This document shows, piece after piece, positions 16,726-25,309 of a stretch of DNA of 64,000 bases. The notes below the pieces were generated by a model. It made no database searches. It was not told the origin of the DNA and saw nothing but the letters and a program-made list of their open reading frames with translations. Within the stretch, counting starts at the first letter, position 1. The number at the start of each line of letters is the position of its first letter. The stretch covers positions 519,249 to 583,248 of the forward strand of contig NZ_JASZYU010000004.1 of the NCBI RefSeq assembly GCF_030316825.1. Reading direction: 5' to 3'. The position numbers and the translations under genes were made by a program. The DNA is from Variovorax fucosicus. GTDB taxonomy: Bacteria; Pseudomonadota; Gammaproteobacteria; Burkholderiales; Burkholderiaceae_C.

Positions 16726-16852
16726 AAGCACTCTCTTCAATCGAGGATCACCACGCTGATGCGAAACCGGGCTCACATCCTTTTAAGGGTGATATCGACA
16801 ATGCGCAAGTCGTACTCACCTGATTCCGCTGCCGTTTCGGCGCGTTGCTGAA

Positions 16853-17908
16853 ATGACCGCACCCGCCTTGTCACGGCGTTGTCTCGTGCTGGCTGCGCTC
16901 GCGGCCCCGGCGGCTTGGGGCTTGCCGCCGCGCACGCTCACATTTCCGCGCGACTACGGCAGCCACCCCGAACTGCGCACCGAGTGGTGGTACATCACCG
17001 GCCATGTGGCTGCGGGCACACGCGGCTTCGGCTTCCAGGTGACGTTCTTCCGCTCGCGTGTCGACGAGACGCAGGGCATGCGCTCGGCCTTTGCGGCGAA
17101 GCAGCTCGTCTTTGCACACGCCGCCGTGACCGACCTGGCCGGCGGCAGGCTGCTGCACGACCAGCGCATCGCCCGCGCCGGCATGGGTGTGGCCGAAGCC
17201 TCTGAAACCGACACCCGTGTGCTGCTGCGCGACTGGTCGCTCGGCCGCGAGGCCGACGGCTACCACGCGCGCATACCGGCCGGCGAATTCACGCTCGACC
17301 TGCACTTTGCGCCGACGCAGCCGGTGCTGCTGCAGGGCAGCGCCGGCCTCTCGCGCAAGGGGCCGGACGAGGCACAAGCGAGCTACTACTACAGCGAGCC
17401 GCAGCTTGCCGCCAACGGCCGGCTCACGCTGCGCGGCCAGACCTTCGAGGTGCGCGGCACCGCCTGGCTCGACCATGAATGGAGCGAAGCGTTGCTGCAC
17501 CCCGAGGCGGTCGGCTGGGACTGGATCGGCATGAACCTCGCCGACGGCAGCGCGCTTACCGCCTTTCACCTGCGCCGCAAGAGCGGCGGCGCGCTCTGGG
17601 GCGGCGGCTCGTTTCGCACGGCCGATGGCACGCTGCGCGTGTTCGCGCCGGGCGAGGTTGTGTTCGAGCCGGTGCGCGTGTGGAAGAGTCCAACCAGCCA
17701 GGCCGCCTACCCGGTCGAATGGCGGCTGCAGACGCCGGCCGGCCGCTTCACGGTGAAGGCCTTGCTCGACGACCAGGAACTCGACAGCCGCAGCTCGACC
17801 GGCGCGATCTACTGGGAGGGCTTGAGCGAACTGCTCGATGCCGGCGGCAAGCCGGTCGGCCGCGGCTATCTGGAGATGACGGGCTACGCGCAGCCGATCA
17901 GGCTGTAG
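16853..17908 (+). CDS. AttH-like lipocalin-fold protein (carotenoid 1,2-hydratase superfamily)
   Basis: A 351-residue exported protein. The N-terminal hydrophobic stretch LVLAALAAPAAWG ends near residue 23 as a signal peptide. Family hallmarks are RTEWWYITGHV near 43-53, FGFQVTFFRSR, the central RGTAWLDHEWSE and the C-terminal GRGYLEMTGYA. This is the AttH (CrtC-like) tandem lipocalin family, regularly encoded next to an ABC ATPase and an FtsX-type permease. Here the permease is 6.5 kb upstream, with a four-gene cassette between. The 3' end overlaps the convergent SMP-30 gene by 11 bases. The function is probably periplasmic lipid or lipoprotein handling; this is inference. Confidence 0.88.
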   Translation: MTAPALSRRCLVLAALAAPAAWGLPPRTLTFPRDYGSHPELRTEWWYITGHVAAGTRGFGFQVTFFRSRVDETQGMRSAFAAKQLVFAHAAVTDLAGGRLLHDQRIARAGMGVAEASETDTRVLLRDWSLGREADGYHARIPAGEFTLDLHFAPTQPVLLQGSAGLSRKGPDEAQASYYYSEPQLAANGRLTLRGQTFEVRGTAWLDHEWSEALLHPEAVGWDWIGMNLADGSALTAFHLRRKSGGALWGGGSFRTADGTLRVFAPGEVVFEPVRVWKSPTSQAAYPVEWRLQTPAGRFTVKALLDDQELDSRSSTGAIYWEGLSELLDAGGKPVGRGYLEMTGYAQPIRL

Positions 17909-18833
17909 CGCCCTGCGTGTTCACGTACAGCGCATAGAGCGACTGGCTCGCCGCCATGAACAGCCGGTTGCGCGCGCGGCCGCCGAAGCACAGGTTGGCG
18001 CAGCGCTCGGGCAAGGCGATGCGGCCGATCGGCGTGGCGTCGGGCGCGAACACGAGCACGCCGTCGTGGCCCTCGCCGGTGCCCCAGCCGGCCCAGAGAT
18101 TGCCGTCCACGTCGCAGCGAAAGCCGTCGGGCTGGCCGCCATCGACCGCCTCGAAGAACACGCGATCGTTGACGAGCCGTTCGCCATCGTCGGCCAGATC
18201 GAACACGCGGATGCGGCGCGGGTCCGCACCCGACTCGACCACATAGAGGAGGCGCTCGTCGGGCGAGAAGCACAGGCCGTTGGGCCGGTTCACCGCACTG
18301 CTGGCGACGGTTGCCTTGCCCGTCCTGCCGTCGACGCGGTAGATGTTGGTCGGCAGCTCCTGCGCGGCCGCGAAACCTTCGTAGTGGCCGAGGATGCCGA
18401 ACGGCGGGTCGGTGAACCAGATCGAGTCGTCGGACTTCACCACGATGTCGTTCGGCGAATTGAGGCGCTTGCCGTCGAAGCCGTCGCAGATCACCGTGAT
18501 GCGGCCGTCGTACTCGGTGCGCGTCACGCGCCGCGTGCCGTGCTCGCAGCTCAGCAACCGGCCCTGGCGGTCGCGCGTGTGGCCGTTGGCGAAGTTGGAC
18601 GGCTGGCGGAAGGTGCTGACCGCGCCGCTGGCCTCGTCCCAGCGCATCACGCGGTCATTGGGAATGTCGCTCCACAGCAGGCCGCGCTGGTCGCCGAACC
18701 AGACCGGCCCCTCGGCCCAGCGAAAGCCGGTGGCCAGCCGCTCGATCGCGGCATTGAACATGAGGTACGGCGCAAAGCGCGGATCGAGCACCTCGAAGGC
18801 CGGATCAGGGTAGCGGGATGCGGGCTGCCACAT
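17898..18833 (-). CDS. SMP-30/gluconolactonase family lactonase
   Basis: A 311-residue six-bladed propeller hydrolase. The metal ligands can be placed: Glu in RWAEGPVWFGDQ near residue 41, Asn in RLNSPNDIVV near 130, Asn in NRPNGLCFSPD and Asp in GQPDGFRCDVDG. This is the standard E-N-N-D set of SMP-30 lactonases. The likely reaction is opening of a sugar lactone or related cyclic ester. The ATG at 18833 shares one base with the livM stop, so it is the last gene of the liv operon, which hints that the transporter imports a compound whose catabolism passes through a lactone. Confidence 0.92.
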   Translation of the reverse strand: MWQPASRYPDPAFEVLDPRFAPYLMFNAAIERLATGFRWAEGPVWFGDQRGLLWSDIPNDRVMRWDEASGAVSTFRQPSNFANGHTRDRQGRLLSCEHGTRRVTRTEYDGRITVICDGFDGKRLNSPNDIVVKSDDSIWFTDPPFGILGHYEGFAAAQELPTNIYRVDGRTGKATVASSAVNRPNGLCFSPDERLLYVVESGADPRRIRVFDLADDGERLVNDRVFFEAVDGGQPDGFRCDVDGNLWAGWGTGEGHDGVLVFAPDATPIGRIALPERCANLCFGGRARNRLFMAASQSLYALYVNTQGATA

Positions 18834-19828
18834 CAGGCGCTCCTGCCGCGGCGGCGGTCGATGAAAGCGATGATTTCACCCATGATCCCCTTGCGGAACG
18901 CCAGCACGCAGATCACGAAGATCAGGCCCGTGACCATGGTGACCGACTCGCCCAGCGTGTTGAACCAGTCGATCGACGTGACGCGCGCCAGGAAGTTGCC
19001 GAGGTCGCCGATCTTGTTCTCGAGCAGCACCACCACGGCCGAGCCGACCAGCGGCCCCGAGAGCGTACCGAGGCCGCCGACCAGCGTCATCAGGATGACC
19101 TGGCCCGAAGCGGTCCAGTGCACATCGGACAGCGACGCGAAGCCCAGCACCAGTGTCTTGAGCGAACCGGCCAGGCCCGACAGCGCGGCCGAGATCACGA
19201 AGGCCAGCAGCTTGAAGCGGTTGACGTCGTAGCCCAGCGAGATCGCACGCGGCTCGTTTTCCTTGATGCCCTTGAGCACCTGCCCGAACGGTGAATGTAC
19301 GGTGCGCGCGATCAGCAGGAAGGCCGCGACCACGACCACCAGCGCCACGTAGTACATGGTGAGGTCATTGCGCAGGTCGATCAGGCCGAACAGCTTGCCG
19401 CGCGGCACGCTCTGCAGGCCGTCTTCGCCGCCGGTGAACGGCGCCTGCAGCGCGACGAAATACATCATCTGCGCCAGCGCCAGCGTGATCATCGAAAAGT
19501 AGATGCCCTGGCGGCGGATCGCGAGCCAGCCGAACACCAGCCCCAGCGCCGCGCCGAACAGCGTGCCGGCGAGCAGGCCGATTTCAGGCGTCAGGCCCCA
19601 GATCTTGATGACGTGGCCGGTCACGTAGGCCGAGCCGCCCAGAAAGGCGGCATGGCCGAAGGACAGCATGCCGGTATAGCCCAGCAGCAGGTTGAAGGCA
19701 CAGGCGAACAGCGCAAAGCACATCACCTTCATCACGAACACGGGATAGAGGCCCATGAACGGTGCGGCGACCAGCGCCAGCAGCAGCGCCGCATAAACGA
19801 CGAGCGATATTTTCTTCATTGACTTCAC
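18833..19828 (-). CDS. livM: Branched-chain amino acid ABC transporter permease LivM
   Basis: A 331-residue inner membrane permease with about ten hydrophobic segments. The family signatures NLLLGYTGMLSFGHAAFLGGSAY and GLGTLSGPLVGSAVV are present. The chosen GTG at 19828 overlaps the livH stop as GTGA; an ATG three codons inside (19819) is an alternative. It pairs with LivH to form the translocation path for substrate delivered by LivK. The last gene of the operon, SMP-30, follows with a one-base overlap. Confidence 0.94.
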   Translation of the reverse strand: MKSMKKISLVVYAALLLALVAAPFMGLYPVFVMKVMCFALFACAFNLLLGYTGMLSFGHAAFLGGSAYVTGHVIKIWGLTPEIGLLAGTLFGAALGLVFGWLAIRRQGIYFSMITLALAQMMYFVALQAPFTGGEDGLQSVPRGKLFGLIDLRNDLTMYYVALVVVVAAFLLIARTVHSPFGQVLKGIKENEPRAISLGYDVNRFKLLAFVISAALSGLAGSLKTLVLGFASLSDVHWTASGQVILMTLVGGLGTLSGPLVGSAVVVLLENKIGDLGNFLARVTSIDWFNTLGESVTMVTGLIFVICVLAFRKGIMGEIIAFIDRRRGRSA

Positions 19829-20700
19829 TTCTCGCTACCGAACAGGCCAGCGGGGCGAAGCAGGAGCACCACCACCATGATGGCAAAGACCACCGTGGAC
19901 GAAGCCTCGGGATAGAACACCTTGGTGAGGCCCTCGATCACGCCGAGGCCGAGCCCGGTCAGGATGGCGCCCATGATCGAGCCCATGCCGCCGATCACGA
20001 CCACCGCGAAGACGATGATGATGAGGTTCTGCCCCATCAGTGGCGAAATCTGGATCACCGGCGCGGCAAGCACACCGGCGAACGCGGCCAGCGCAACGCC
20101 GAAGCCGTAGGTCAGCGTCACCATCAGCGGCACGTTGATGCCGAAGGCCTCGACCAGCCGCGGGTTCTCGGTGCCGGCGCGCAGGTAGGCGCCCAGGCGC
20201 GTTTTCTCGATCGCATACCAGGTGGCGAAGCAGACGACCAGCGACGCCACGACCACCCAGGCGCGGTAGTTCGGCAGGAACATGAAGCCCAGGTTGGTGC
20301 CGCCGCTGAGCGCCTCGGGCGTGCTGTAGGCCAGGCCGGAGACACCATAGACGGAACGGAAGCCGCCCTCGATCAGCAGCGTCAGGCCGAGCGTGAGCAA
20401 CAGGCCGTAGAGATGGTCGAGCTTGTAGATCCAGCGCAGCAGCAACCGCTCGATCAGGACGCCGAACACGCCCACGATCAGCGGCGCCACTGCCAGCATC
20501 ACCCAGTAGTTGACGTTGAAGTAGTTCATCGCCATCCACGACAGGATCGCCCCCATCATGAACAGCGCGCCGTGCGCGAAGTTGATGACGTTGAGCAAGC
20601 CGAAGATCACCGCCAGCCCGAGGCTCAGGATCGCGTAGAACGACCCGTTGACCAGCCCCAACAGGAGCTGGCTCAACAAGGCGGGCATTGAAATGTTCAT
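19825..20700 (-). CDS. livH: Branched-chain amino acid ABC transporter permease LivH
   Basis: A 291-residue permease of the LivH family. It has the N-terminal LVNGSFYAILSLGLAVIFGL segment, the conserved NVINFAHGALFMMGA and a GMGSIMGAILTGLGLGVIEG loop near the C-terminus. About eight membrane segments are seen. It follows livK after a 143-base spacer holding a palindromic repeat and overlaps livM by four bases. The spacer may separate expression of the abundant binding protein from the membrane subunits. Confidence 0.95.
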   Translation of the reverse strand: MNISMPALLSQLLLGLVNGSFYAILSLGLAVIFGLLNVINFAHGALFMMGAILSWMAMNYFNVNYWVMLAVAPLIVGVFGVLIERLLLRWIYKLDHLYGLLLTLGLTLLIEGGFRSVYGVSGLAYSTPEALSGGTNLGFMFLPNYRAWVVVASLVVCFATWYAIEKTRLGAYLRAGTENPRLVEAFGINVPLMVTLTYGFGVALAAFAGVLAAPVIQISPLMGQNLIIIVFAVVVIGGMGSIMGAILTGLGLGVIEGLTKVFYPEASSTVVFAIMVVVLLLRPAGLFGSEK

Positions 20701-20755
20701 CGTGGAAACGAAGTTCAGAAAGGCAACAAAGACTTCGCGCAGGGGCCGCAGCGCA

Positions 20756-20837
20756 CGGCCGCCCGAAGCGGCCGGCCCGCCCCCCGGTCAGGGGGGTTGG
20801 CGAAGCGACACGCAGTGCGCGAAGACTGGGGGGCGAG
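20756..20837. repeat. REP-like palindromic repeat in the livK-livH spacer
   Basis: Two adjacent perfect hairpins are visible: CGGCCGC at 20756-20762 with GCGGCCG at 20768-20774, and CCCCCC at 20780-20785 with GGGGGG at 20791-20796. A GCGAAGC...CGCAGTGCG motif follows. Similar GC-rich blocks are common in intergenic regions of Comamonadaceae, and two related blocks occur at 33509 and 61413. A role in protecting the 3' end of livK mRNA would parallel REP elements of enteric operons. Confidence 0.6.
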
Positions 20838-20843
20838 CAACAG

Positions 20844-22040
20844 CTACTTCCAGAGAGCGCAGGTGCTCTCTTCCTTGGTGGTGTAGACCTGATCGCCCGG
20901 CACCTTCTTGATGATCTTCAGCAGATCCCACGGGCCTTTGGATTCCGACGGCTTCTTCACTTCGGCCAACAGCATGTCGTGCACCATGCGGCCGTCGGCA
21001 CGGATCACGCCCTTGGCATAGAAGTCGTTGATCGGCGTTTTCTTGAGTTGCGCCATCACCTTGTCGGCGTCGGTCGACTTCACGGCCTCGACCGCCTTCA
21101 GGTAGGCCATGGTGGCCGAGTAGTCGGCAGCCTGGATGTCGGTCGGCTTGTTCTTGGTCTTGGCCTCGTAGCGGGCGGCCCACTTGCGCGATTCGTCGTC
21201 GGCGTCCCAATACCAGCTGGTGGTGTGCAGCAGGCCCTGGGTGGCTTGCAGGCCGAGGCTCTTCACGTCGGTCAGGAACACCAGCAGGCCGGCGATCTTC
21301 ATGGTCTTGTCGATGCCGAATTCCTTGGAGGCCTTCATCGAGTTGATGAAGTCGCCGCCGGCATTGGCCAGGCCCAGCACCTGCGCCTTGGAGTTCTGCG
21401 CCTGCAGCAGGAAGGACGAGAAGTCCGACGCATTGAGCGGCGCCTTGACGCCGCCCACCACGTTGCCGCCCTTGGCCTTGACCACCTTGGTGGTGTCGGC
21501 TTCGAGCGCGTGGCCGAAGGCGTAGTCGGCCGTCAGGAAGAACCAGCTCTTGCCGCCGGTATCGACCACCGCACCGCCGGTGCTCTTGGCCAACGCGACG
21601 GTGTCGTAGGCGTAGTGCACGGTGTAGGGACTGCACTGCGCGTTGGTCAGCGCCGAGGTGGCCGCGCCGTTGGTGAAGAACACGCGCTTCTTCTCCTGCG
21701 CCACCTTGGCCGTGGCCAGCGCCACGCCCGAGTTGGTGCCGGCAAAGATCATCGTCGCGCCTGCGGTGTCGATCCACTCGCGCGCCTTCGAAGCGGCGAT
21801 GTCGGGCTTGTTCTGATGGTCGACGCTCAGGATCTCGACCGGCTGGCCGAGCACCTTGCCACCCATGTCGTCGATCGCCATCTGGATGGCGGTCTGGCCG
21901 CCCTTGCCTTCCAGGTCGCCGTAGAGGCCCGAGAGGTCGCTGATGTAGCCGATGACGACCTTTTCTTGCGCCTGCACCGCGTGGCTGGCAAGGCCTGCGG
22001 CCGCGAGCACGAGGGCGATGGCTTTGAGTTGTGTTTGCAT
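20844..22040 (-). CDS. livK: Branched-chain amino acid ABC transporter substrate-binding protein
   Basis: A 398-residue periplasmic binding protein of the LivJ/LivK (Peripla_BP_6) family. The signal peptide MQTQLKAIALVLAAAGLASHAVQA ends before QEKVVIGY. The fold begins with IGYISDLSGLYGDLEGKGG and the ligand-facing segment FAGTNSGVALA. The ATG at 22040 has AGGAG seven bases upstream; a longer frame from 22070 has no signal peptide at its start and is rejected. Ligand specificity is not predictable; the SMP-30 gene in the operon raises the possibility of an aromatic or lactone-yielding substrate. Confidence 0.94.
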   Translation of the reverse strand: MQTQLKAIALVLAAAGLASHAVQAQEKVVIGYISDLSGLYGDLEGKGGQTAIQMAIDDMGGKVLGQPVEILSVDHQNKPDIAASKAREWIDTAGATMIFAGTNSGVALATAKVAQEKKRVFFTNGAATSALTNAQCSPYTVHYAYDTVALAKSTGGAVVDTGGKSWFFLTADYAFGHALEADTTKVVKAKGGNVVGGVKAPLNASDFSSFLLQAQNSKAQVLGLANAGGDFINSMKASKEFGIDKTMKIAGLLVFLTDVKSLGLQATQGLLHTTSWYWDADDESRKWAARYEAKTKNKPTDIQAADYSATMAYLKAVEAVKSTDADKVMAQLKKTPINDFYAKGVIRADGRMVHDMLLAEVKKPSESKGPWDLLKIIKKVPGDQVYTTKEESTCALWK

Positions 22041-22097
22041 GATGTCTCCTGGGGTGGGTTGACGATTCAACGGGGAAAACGGGGGTGGCGCGCGGCG

Positions 22098-22808
22098 CTA
22101 GACGCCGAGCAGCTCGCTGAGCACAGGCATCTTGGCTTCCAGGTCTTTCGCGGCGAAGGCCTCGACCATGCGACCGTGCTCCATCACGTAGAAGCGGTCG
22201 GCCAGCGGCGCTGCGAAGCGGAAGTTCTGCTCGACCATCACGATGGTGTAGCCCTTGTTGCGCAACGTGTGAATCATGCGGGCCAGCGCCTGCACGATCA
22301 CGGGCGCAAGGCCTTCGGAGATCTCGTCGAGCAGCAGCAGCCTGGCGCCGGTGCGCAGGATGCGCGCGACCGCAAGCATCTGCTGCTCGCCGCCCGACAG
22401 TCGGGTGCCCTGGCTGTTGCGGCGCTCGGCCAGGTTGGGAAACATGGCGTAGATCTCGTCGACCGACATGCCCTTGTCGGGGCCCTTGAGTGCGGGCGGC
22501 AGCATCAGGTTTTCTTCGGCCGAGAGGCTCGCAAAAATGCCGCGCTCTTCGGGGCAGTAGCCGATGCCGAGGTGCGCGATGCGGTGCGTCGCCATGCCGA
22601 TGGTTTCGGTGCCGTGCACCTTGATGCTGCCCTTGCGGCTGCCGGTGAGGCCGAGCACCGCCCGCATCGTGGTGGTGCGCCCTGCCCCGTTTCGGCCCAG
22701 CAGCGTGACGACTTCGCCCGGCTGCACGACCATGTCGACGCCATGCAGCACGTGCGACTCGCCGTACCAGGCGTGCAAGTCCTTGATTTCGAGCGCGGGG
22801 ACAGCCAT
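22098..22808 (-). CDS. livF: Branched-chain amino acid ABC transporter ATPase LivF, Walker A Lys to Arg
   Basis: A 236-residue ATPase. The signature LSGGEQQMLAVARIL and Walker B LLLLDEISEGLAP are intact. Walker A reads GRNGAGRTT: the nucleotide-binding lysine at residue 44 is arginine, encoded by CGC (rc of 22677-22679). In most ABC proteins that change greatly lowers ATP hydrolysis, while the partner LivG keeps a normal lysine. I recall LivF proteins of related betaproteobacteria carrying the same residue, so it may be a lineage trait, not damage. The ATG at 22808 overlaps the livG stop by one base (TGATG). Confidence 0.94.
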   Translation of the reverse strand: MAVPALEIKDLHAWYGESHVLHGVDMVVQPGEVVTLLGRNGAGRTTTMRAVLGLTGSRKGSIKVHGTETIGMATHRIAHLGIGYCPEERGIFASLSAEENLMLPPALKGPDKGMSVDEIYAMFPNLAERRNSQGTRLSGGEQQMLAVARILRTGARLLLLDEISEGLAPVIVQALARMIHTLRNKGYTIVMVEQNFRFAAPLADRFYVMEHGRMVEAFAAKDLEAKMPVLSELLGV

Positions 22809-23578
22809 CAATGTGCTCCCTGCAACTGGCCGTCGGTGGTGCCCATGTAGGCCTCCATCACCAGCGGGTTGTTCGACACCTGCTCGTACGGCCCCTCGGC
22901 CAGTACCGCGCCGCGTTGCAGCACCGTGATGGTGTCGGCGATGGTCGACACCACGCTCATGTTGTGCTCCACCATCAGGATGGTGCGACCGGCTGAAACG
23001 CGCTTGATGAGTTCGGCCACGCGGTGCACGTCTTCATGGCCCATGCCCTGCGTGGGCTCGTCGAGCAGCATCAGCTCGGGCTCCATGGCCAGCGTGGTGG
23101 CGATCTCGAGCGCGCGCTTGCGGCCGTAGGGCAGGTTCACGGTCTGCTCGTCGGCGAGGTCTTCAAGGCCGACTTCGGCCAGCAGCTCGCGCGCACGCGC
23201 ATCGAGCGGCTTGAGCGACTTTTCGCTCTTCCAGAAGTGGTACGAGGTACCGAGTGCGCGCTGCAATCCGAGCCGCACGTTCTCAAGCAAGGTCAGATGC
23301 GGAAACACCGCCGAGATCTGGAACGAGCGGATGATGCCGCGCCGCGCGATCTGCGCCGGACGCTCGCTGGTGATGTCCTGCCCGTTGAACAGGATCGTGC
23401 CGGAGGTCGGCTCGAGAAACTTGGTGAGCAGGTTGAAGCAGGTTGTCTTGCCTGCACCGTTGGGACCGATCAGCGCATGGATCGAACCGCGCTGAACCGC
23501 CAGATCGACCTTGCTGACCGCAGTGAAGCCCTTGAATTCCTTGGTGAGCTGGCGTGTTTCGAGAATGATGTCGCTCAT
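22808..23578 (-). CDS. livG: Branched-chain amino acid ABC transporter ATPase LivG
   Basis: A 256-residue ATPase and the first gene of the liv operon. Walker A GPNGAGKTT is near residues 38-46, Q-loop FQISAVFPHLTLLEN follows, and Walker B LMLLDEPTQGMG with VEHNMSVV gives the D- and H-loops. The signature is NLPYGRKRALEIA, a LivG variant of LSYGQQRRLEIA. It pairs with LivF to power LivH/LivM. The 148-base gap upstream, after the emrB stop, is the likely promoter region; no clear terminator separates it from the efflux operon. Confidence 0.95.
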   Translation of the reverse strand: MSDIILETRQLTKEFKGFTAVSKVDLAVQRGSIHALIGPNGAGKTTCFNLLTKFLEPTSGTILFNGQDITSERPAQIARRGIIRSFQISAVFPHLTLLENVRLGLQRALGTSYHFWKSEKSLKPLDARARELLAEVGLEDLADEQTVNLPYGRKRALEIATTLAMEPELMLLDEPTQGMGHEDVHRVAELIKRVSAGRTILMVEHNMSVVSTIADTITVLQRGAVLAEGPYEQVSNNPLVMEAYMGTTDGQLQGAH

Positions 23579-23726
23579 CTCGCGCGGTCGCCGGGTTTCT
23601 GGCAGGAAGTGTCGGTCATGCAGTTCGTCTGTGCGCGCCCTGATTGAACGCGGACGGATGTTAGGCGCCCCCCGATACCCTTCCTACTGGGGCAAATGCC
23701 TATGCTGCACTGCAACCTTGGCGCGT

Positions 23727-25289
23727 TCAGTGCGCGCCGGCTGCAGCATCGCCGCCTGCCCCACCTTTCGCGGGCCGCGCCAGCCAGACCAGTGGAATCA
23801 ACAGGATGAACAGCAGTGCCGAACCGTAGAACAGATCGTTGGAGGCCAGCATGAACGCTTGCTGGTCGACCAGTCGATTGAGTTGCCCCAGCACCTGTTC
23901 GGCACTGAGCCCGCTGCTGCCGAGTCCGGCAATGGCGCTGTTGGCCGCCGCGCTGCCCGTGTTGACCGACTCCACCAGCTGCGCATGGTGCAGCGCCGCG
24001 CGGTTCTCCCAGAGCGTGGTGGCGATCGAGGTGCCCATGGCACCCGCGGTGATGCGCAGGAAATTCGACAGGCCCGAGGCCGCCGGGATGCGGTCGGGCG
24101 TGAGCCCCGACAGCGTGATCGTCACCAACGGGATGAAGAAGAACGCCATCGCTATGCCCTGGATCACGGTCGGAATCATGATCGTCCAGAAGTCGGCCTG
24201 GGTGTTGAAGCTGGAGCGCATCCACAGCACCAGCGCGAACACCAGGAACGAGAACGTCGCGTAGCGGCGCGGGTCGATCTTGCCCACCGTGAGGCCGACG
24301 ATCGGCGAGAAGAAGATCGCCAACAGCCCCACCGGCGCCATGATCATGCCGGCCTGCGTCGCGGTGTAGCCCATCCACTGCTGCAGCCACAGCGGCAGAA
24401 TCACCACGTTGCCGAAGAACAGGCCATAGGCCACGGCGGTCGCGAACGCGCCCGACCAGAAGTTGCGACGCTTGAACAGAGAAAGATCCACCACCGGGTG
24501 TTTTTCGGTGAGCTCCCAGATCAGGAAAAACGCGAAGGCGACCACCGCCACCACGGCGAGCGTGAGGATCTGCGCCGAATGGAACCAGTCGAGTTCCTTG
24601 CCCTTATCGAGCATGAGCTGCAGCGAGCCGACCCAGAGCACCAGCAACGCGAGGCCGATGGAATCGATCGGCACCTTGTGCTTGGCGCTGTCGCGCTTGC
24701 GATAGAGCGCCCAGGTGATCGCGGCGGCGACGATGCCGACCGGGATGTTGATGTAGAAGATCCAAGGCCACGAGATGTTGTCGGTGATCCAGCCACCCAG
24801 CAGCGGCCCCATGACCGGTGCGACCAGCGTGGTCATCGACCACATGGCCATGGCGAGCCCGGCCTTGGCGCGTGGATAGCTCGACAGCAGCAGCGTCTGC
24901 GACAGCGGGATCATGGGTCCGGCCACGAAGCCCTGCAGCGCGCGGAACAGGATCAGTGTCGTCATGTTCGGCGCGAGGCCGCACAGGAGCGAAGTGATCA
25001 TGAACAGGATCACGCTCGCCATGAACAGGCGCACCTGCCCGAAGCGTTGCGTCATGAAGCCGGTGAGCGGCACGGCGATCGCGTTTGCGACCGCGAAACT
25101 CGTGATGACCCAGGTGCCTTGCGTCGAACTGACGCCGAGGTCACCGGAGATCGCGGGCAGCGACACGTTCGCGATCGACGTGTCGAGCACGTTCATGAAG
25201 GTCGCCGCAGAAAGCGCGACGGTGCCCCACACGCGCGCTGCGCCTTCGAGCGGCGCGTGGACGATATGGGCAGGAGCGGCAGTGGCCAT
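23727..25289 (-). CDS. emrB: EmrB-type MFS drug efflux transporter (DHA2, 14 TM)
   Basis: A 520-residue inner membrane exporter of the major facilitator DHA2 family. It has fourteen hydrophobic segments, the N-terminal MNVLDTSIANVSLPAI (motif D1-type of DHA2), motif A-like GFMTQRFGQVRLF and motif C-like region PVMGPLLGGWI. It should use the proton gradient to export hydrophobic compounds together with the membrane fusion protein EmrA and the outer membrane channel encoded just upstream. The start lies 20 bases after the emrA stop. Confidence 0.94.
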   Translation of the reverse strand: MATAAPAHIVHAPLEGAARVWGTVALSAATFMNVLDTSIANVSLPAISGDLGVSSTQGTWVITSFAVANAIAVPLTGFMTQRFGQVRLFMASVILFMITSLLCGLAPNMTTLILFRALQGFVAGPMIPLSQTLLLSSYPRAKAGLAMAMWSMTTLVAPVMGPLLGGWITDNISWPWIFYINIPVGIVAAAITWALYRKRDSAKHKVPIDSIGLALLVLWVGSLQLMLDKGKELDWFHSAQILTLAVVAVVAFAFFLIWELTEKHPVVDLSLFKRRNFWSGAFATAVAYGLFFGNVVILPLWLQQWMGYTATQAGMIMAPVGLLAIFFSPIVGLTVGKIDPRRYATFSFLVFALVLWMRSSFNTQADFWTIMIPTVIQGIAMAFFFIPLVTITLSGLTPDRIPAASGLSNFLRITAGAMGTSIATTLWENRAALHHAQLVESVNTGSAAANSAIAGLGSSGLSAEQVLGQLNRLVDQQAFMLASNDLFYGSALLFILLIPLVWLARPAKGGAGGDAAAGAH

Positions 25290-25309
25290 GGAAAGGCTGC
25301 GGCCTCAGG

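Noticed and set aside
10307..16852. Direct repeats or attachment sites bounding the proposed inserted cassette
   Set aside because: Short matches could be found by eye only at chance level at the two junctions, so no attachment site is annotated.
22809..22811. TTG as start of livF
   Set aside because: The following ATG at 22808 overlaps the livG stop in the usual TGATG arrangement.
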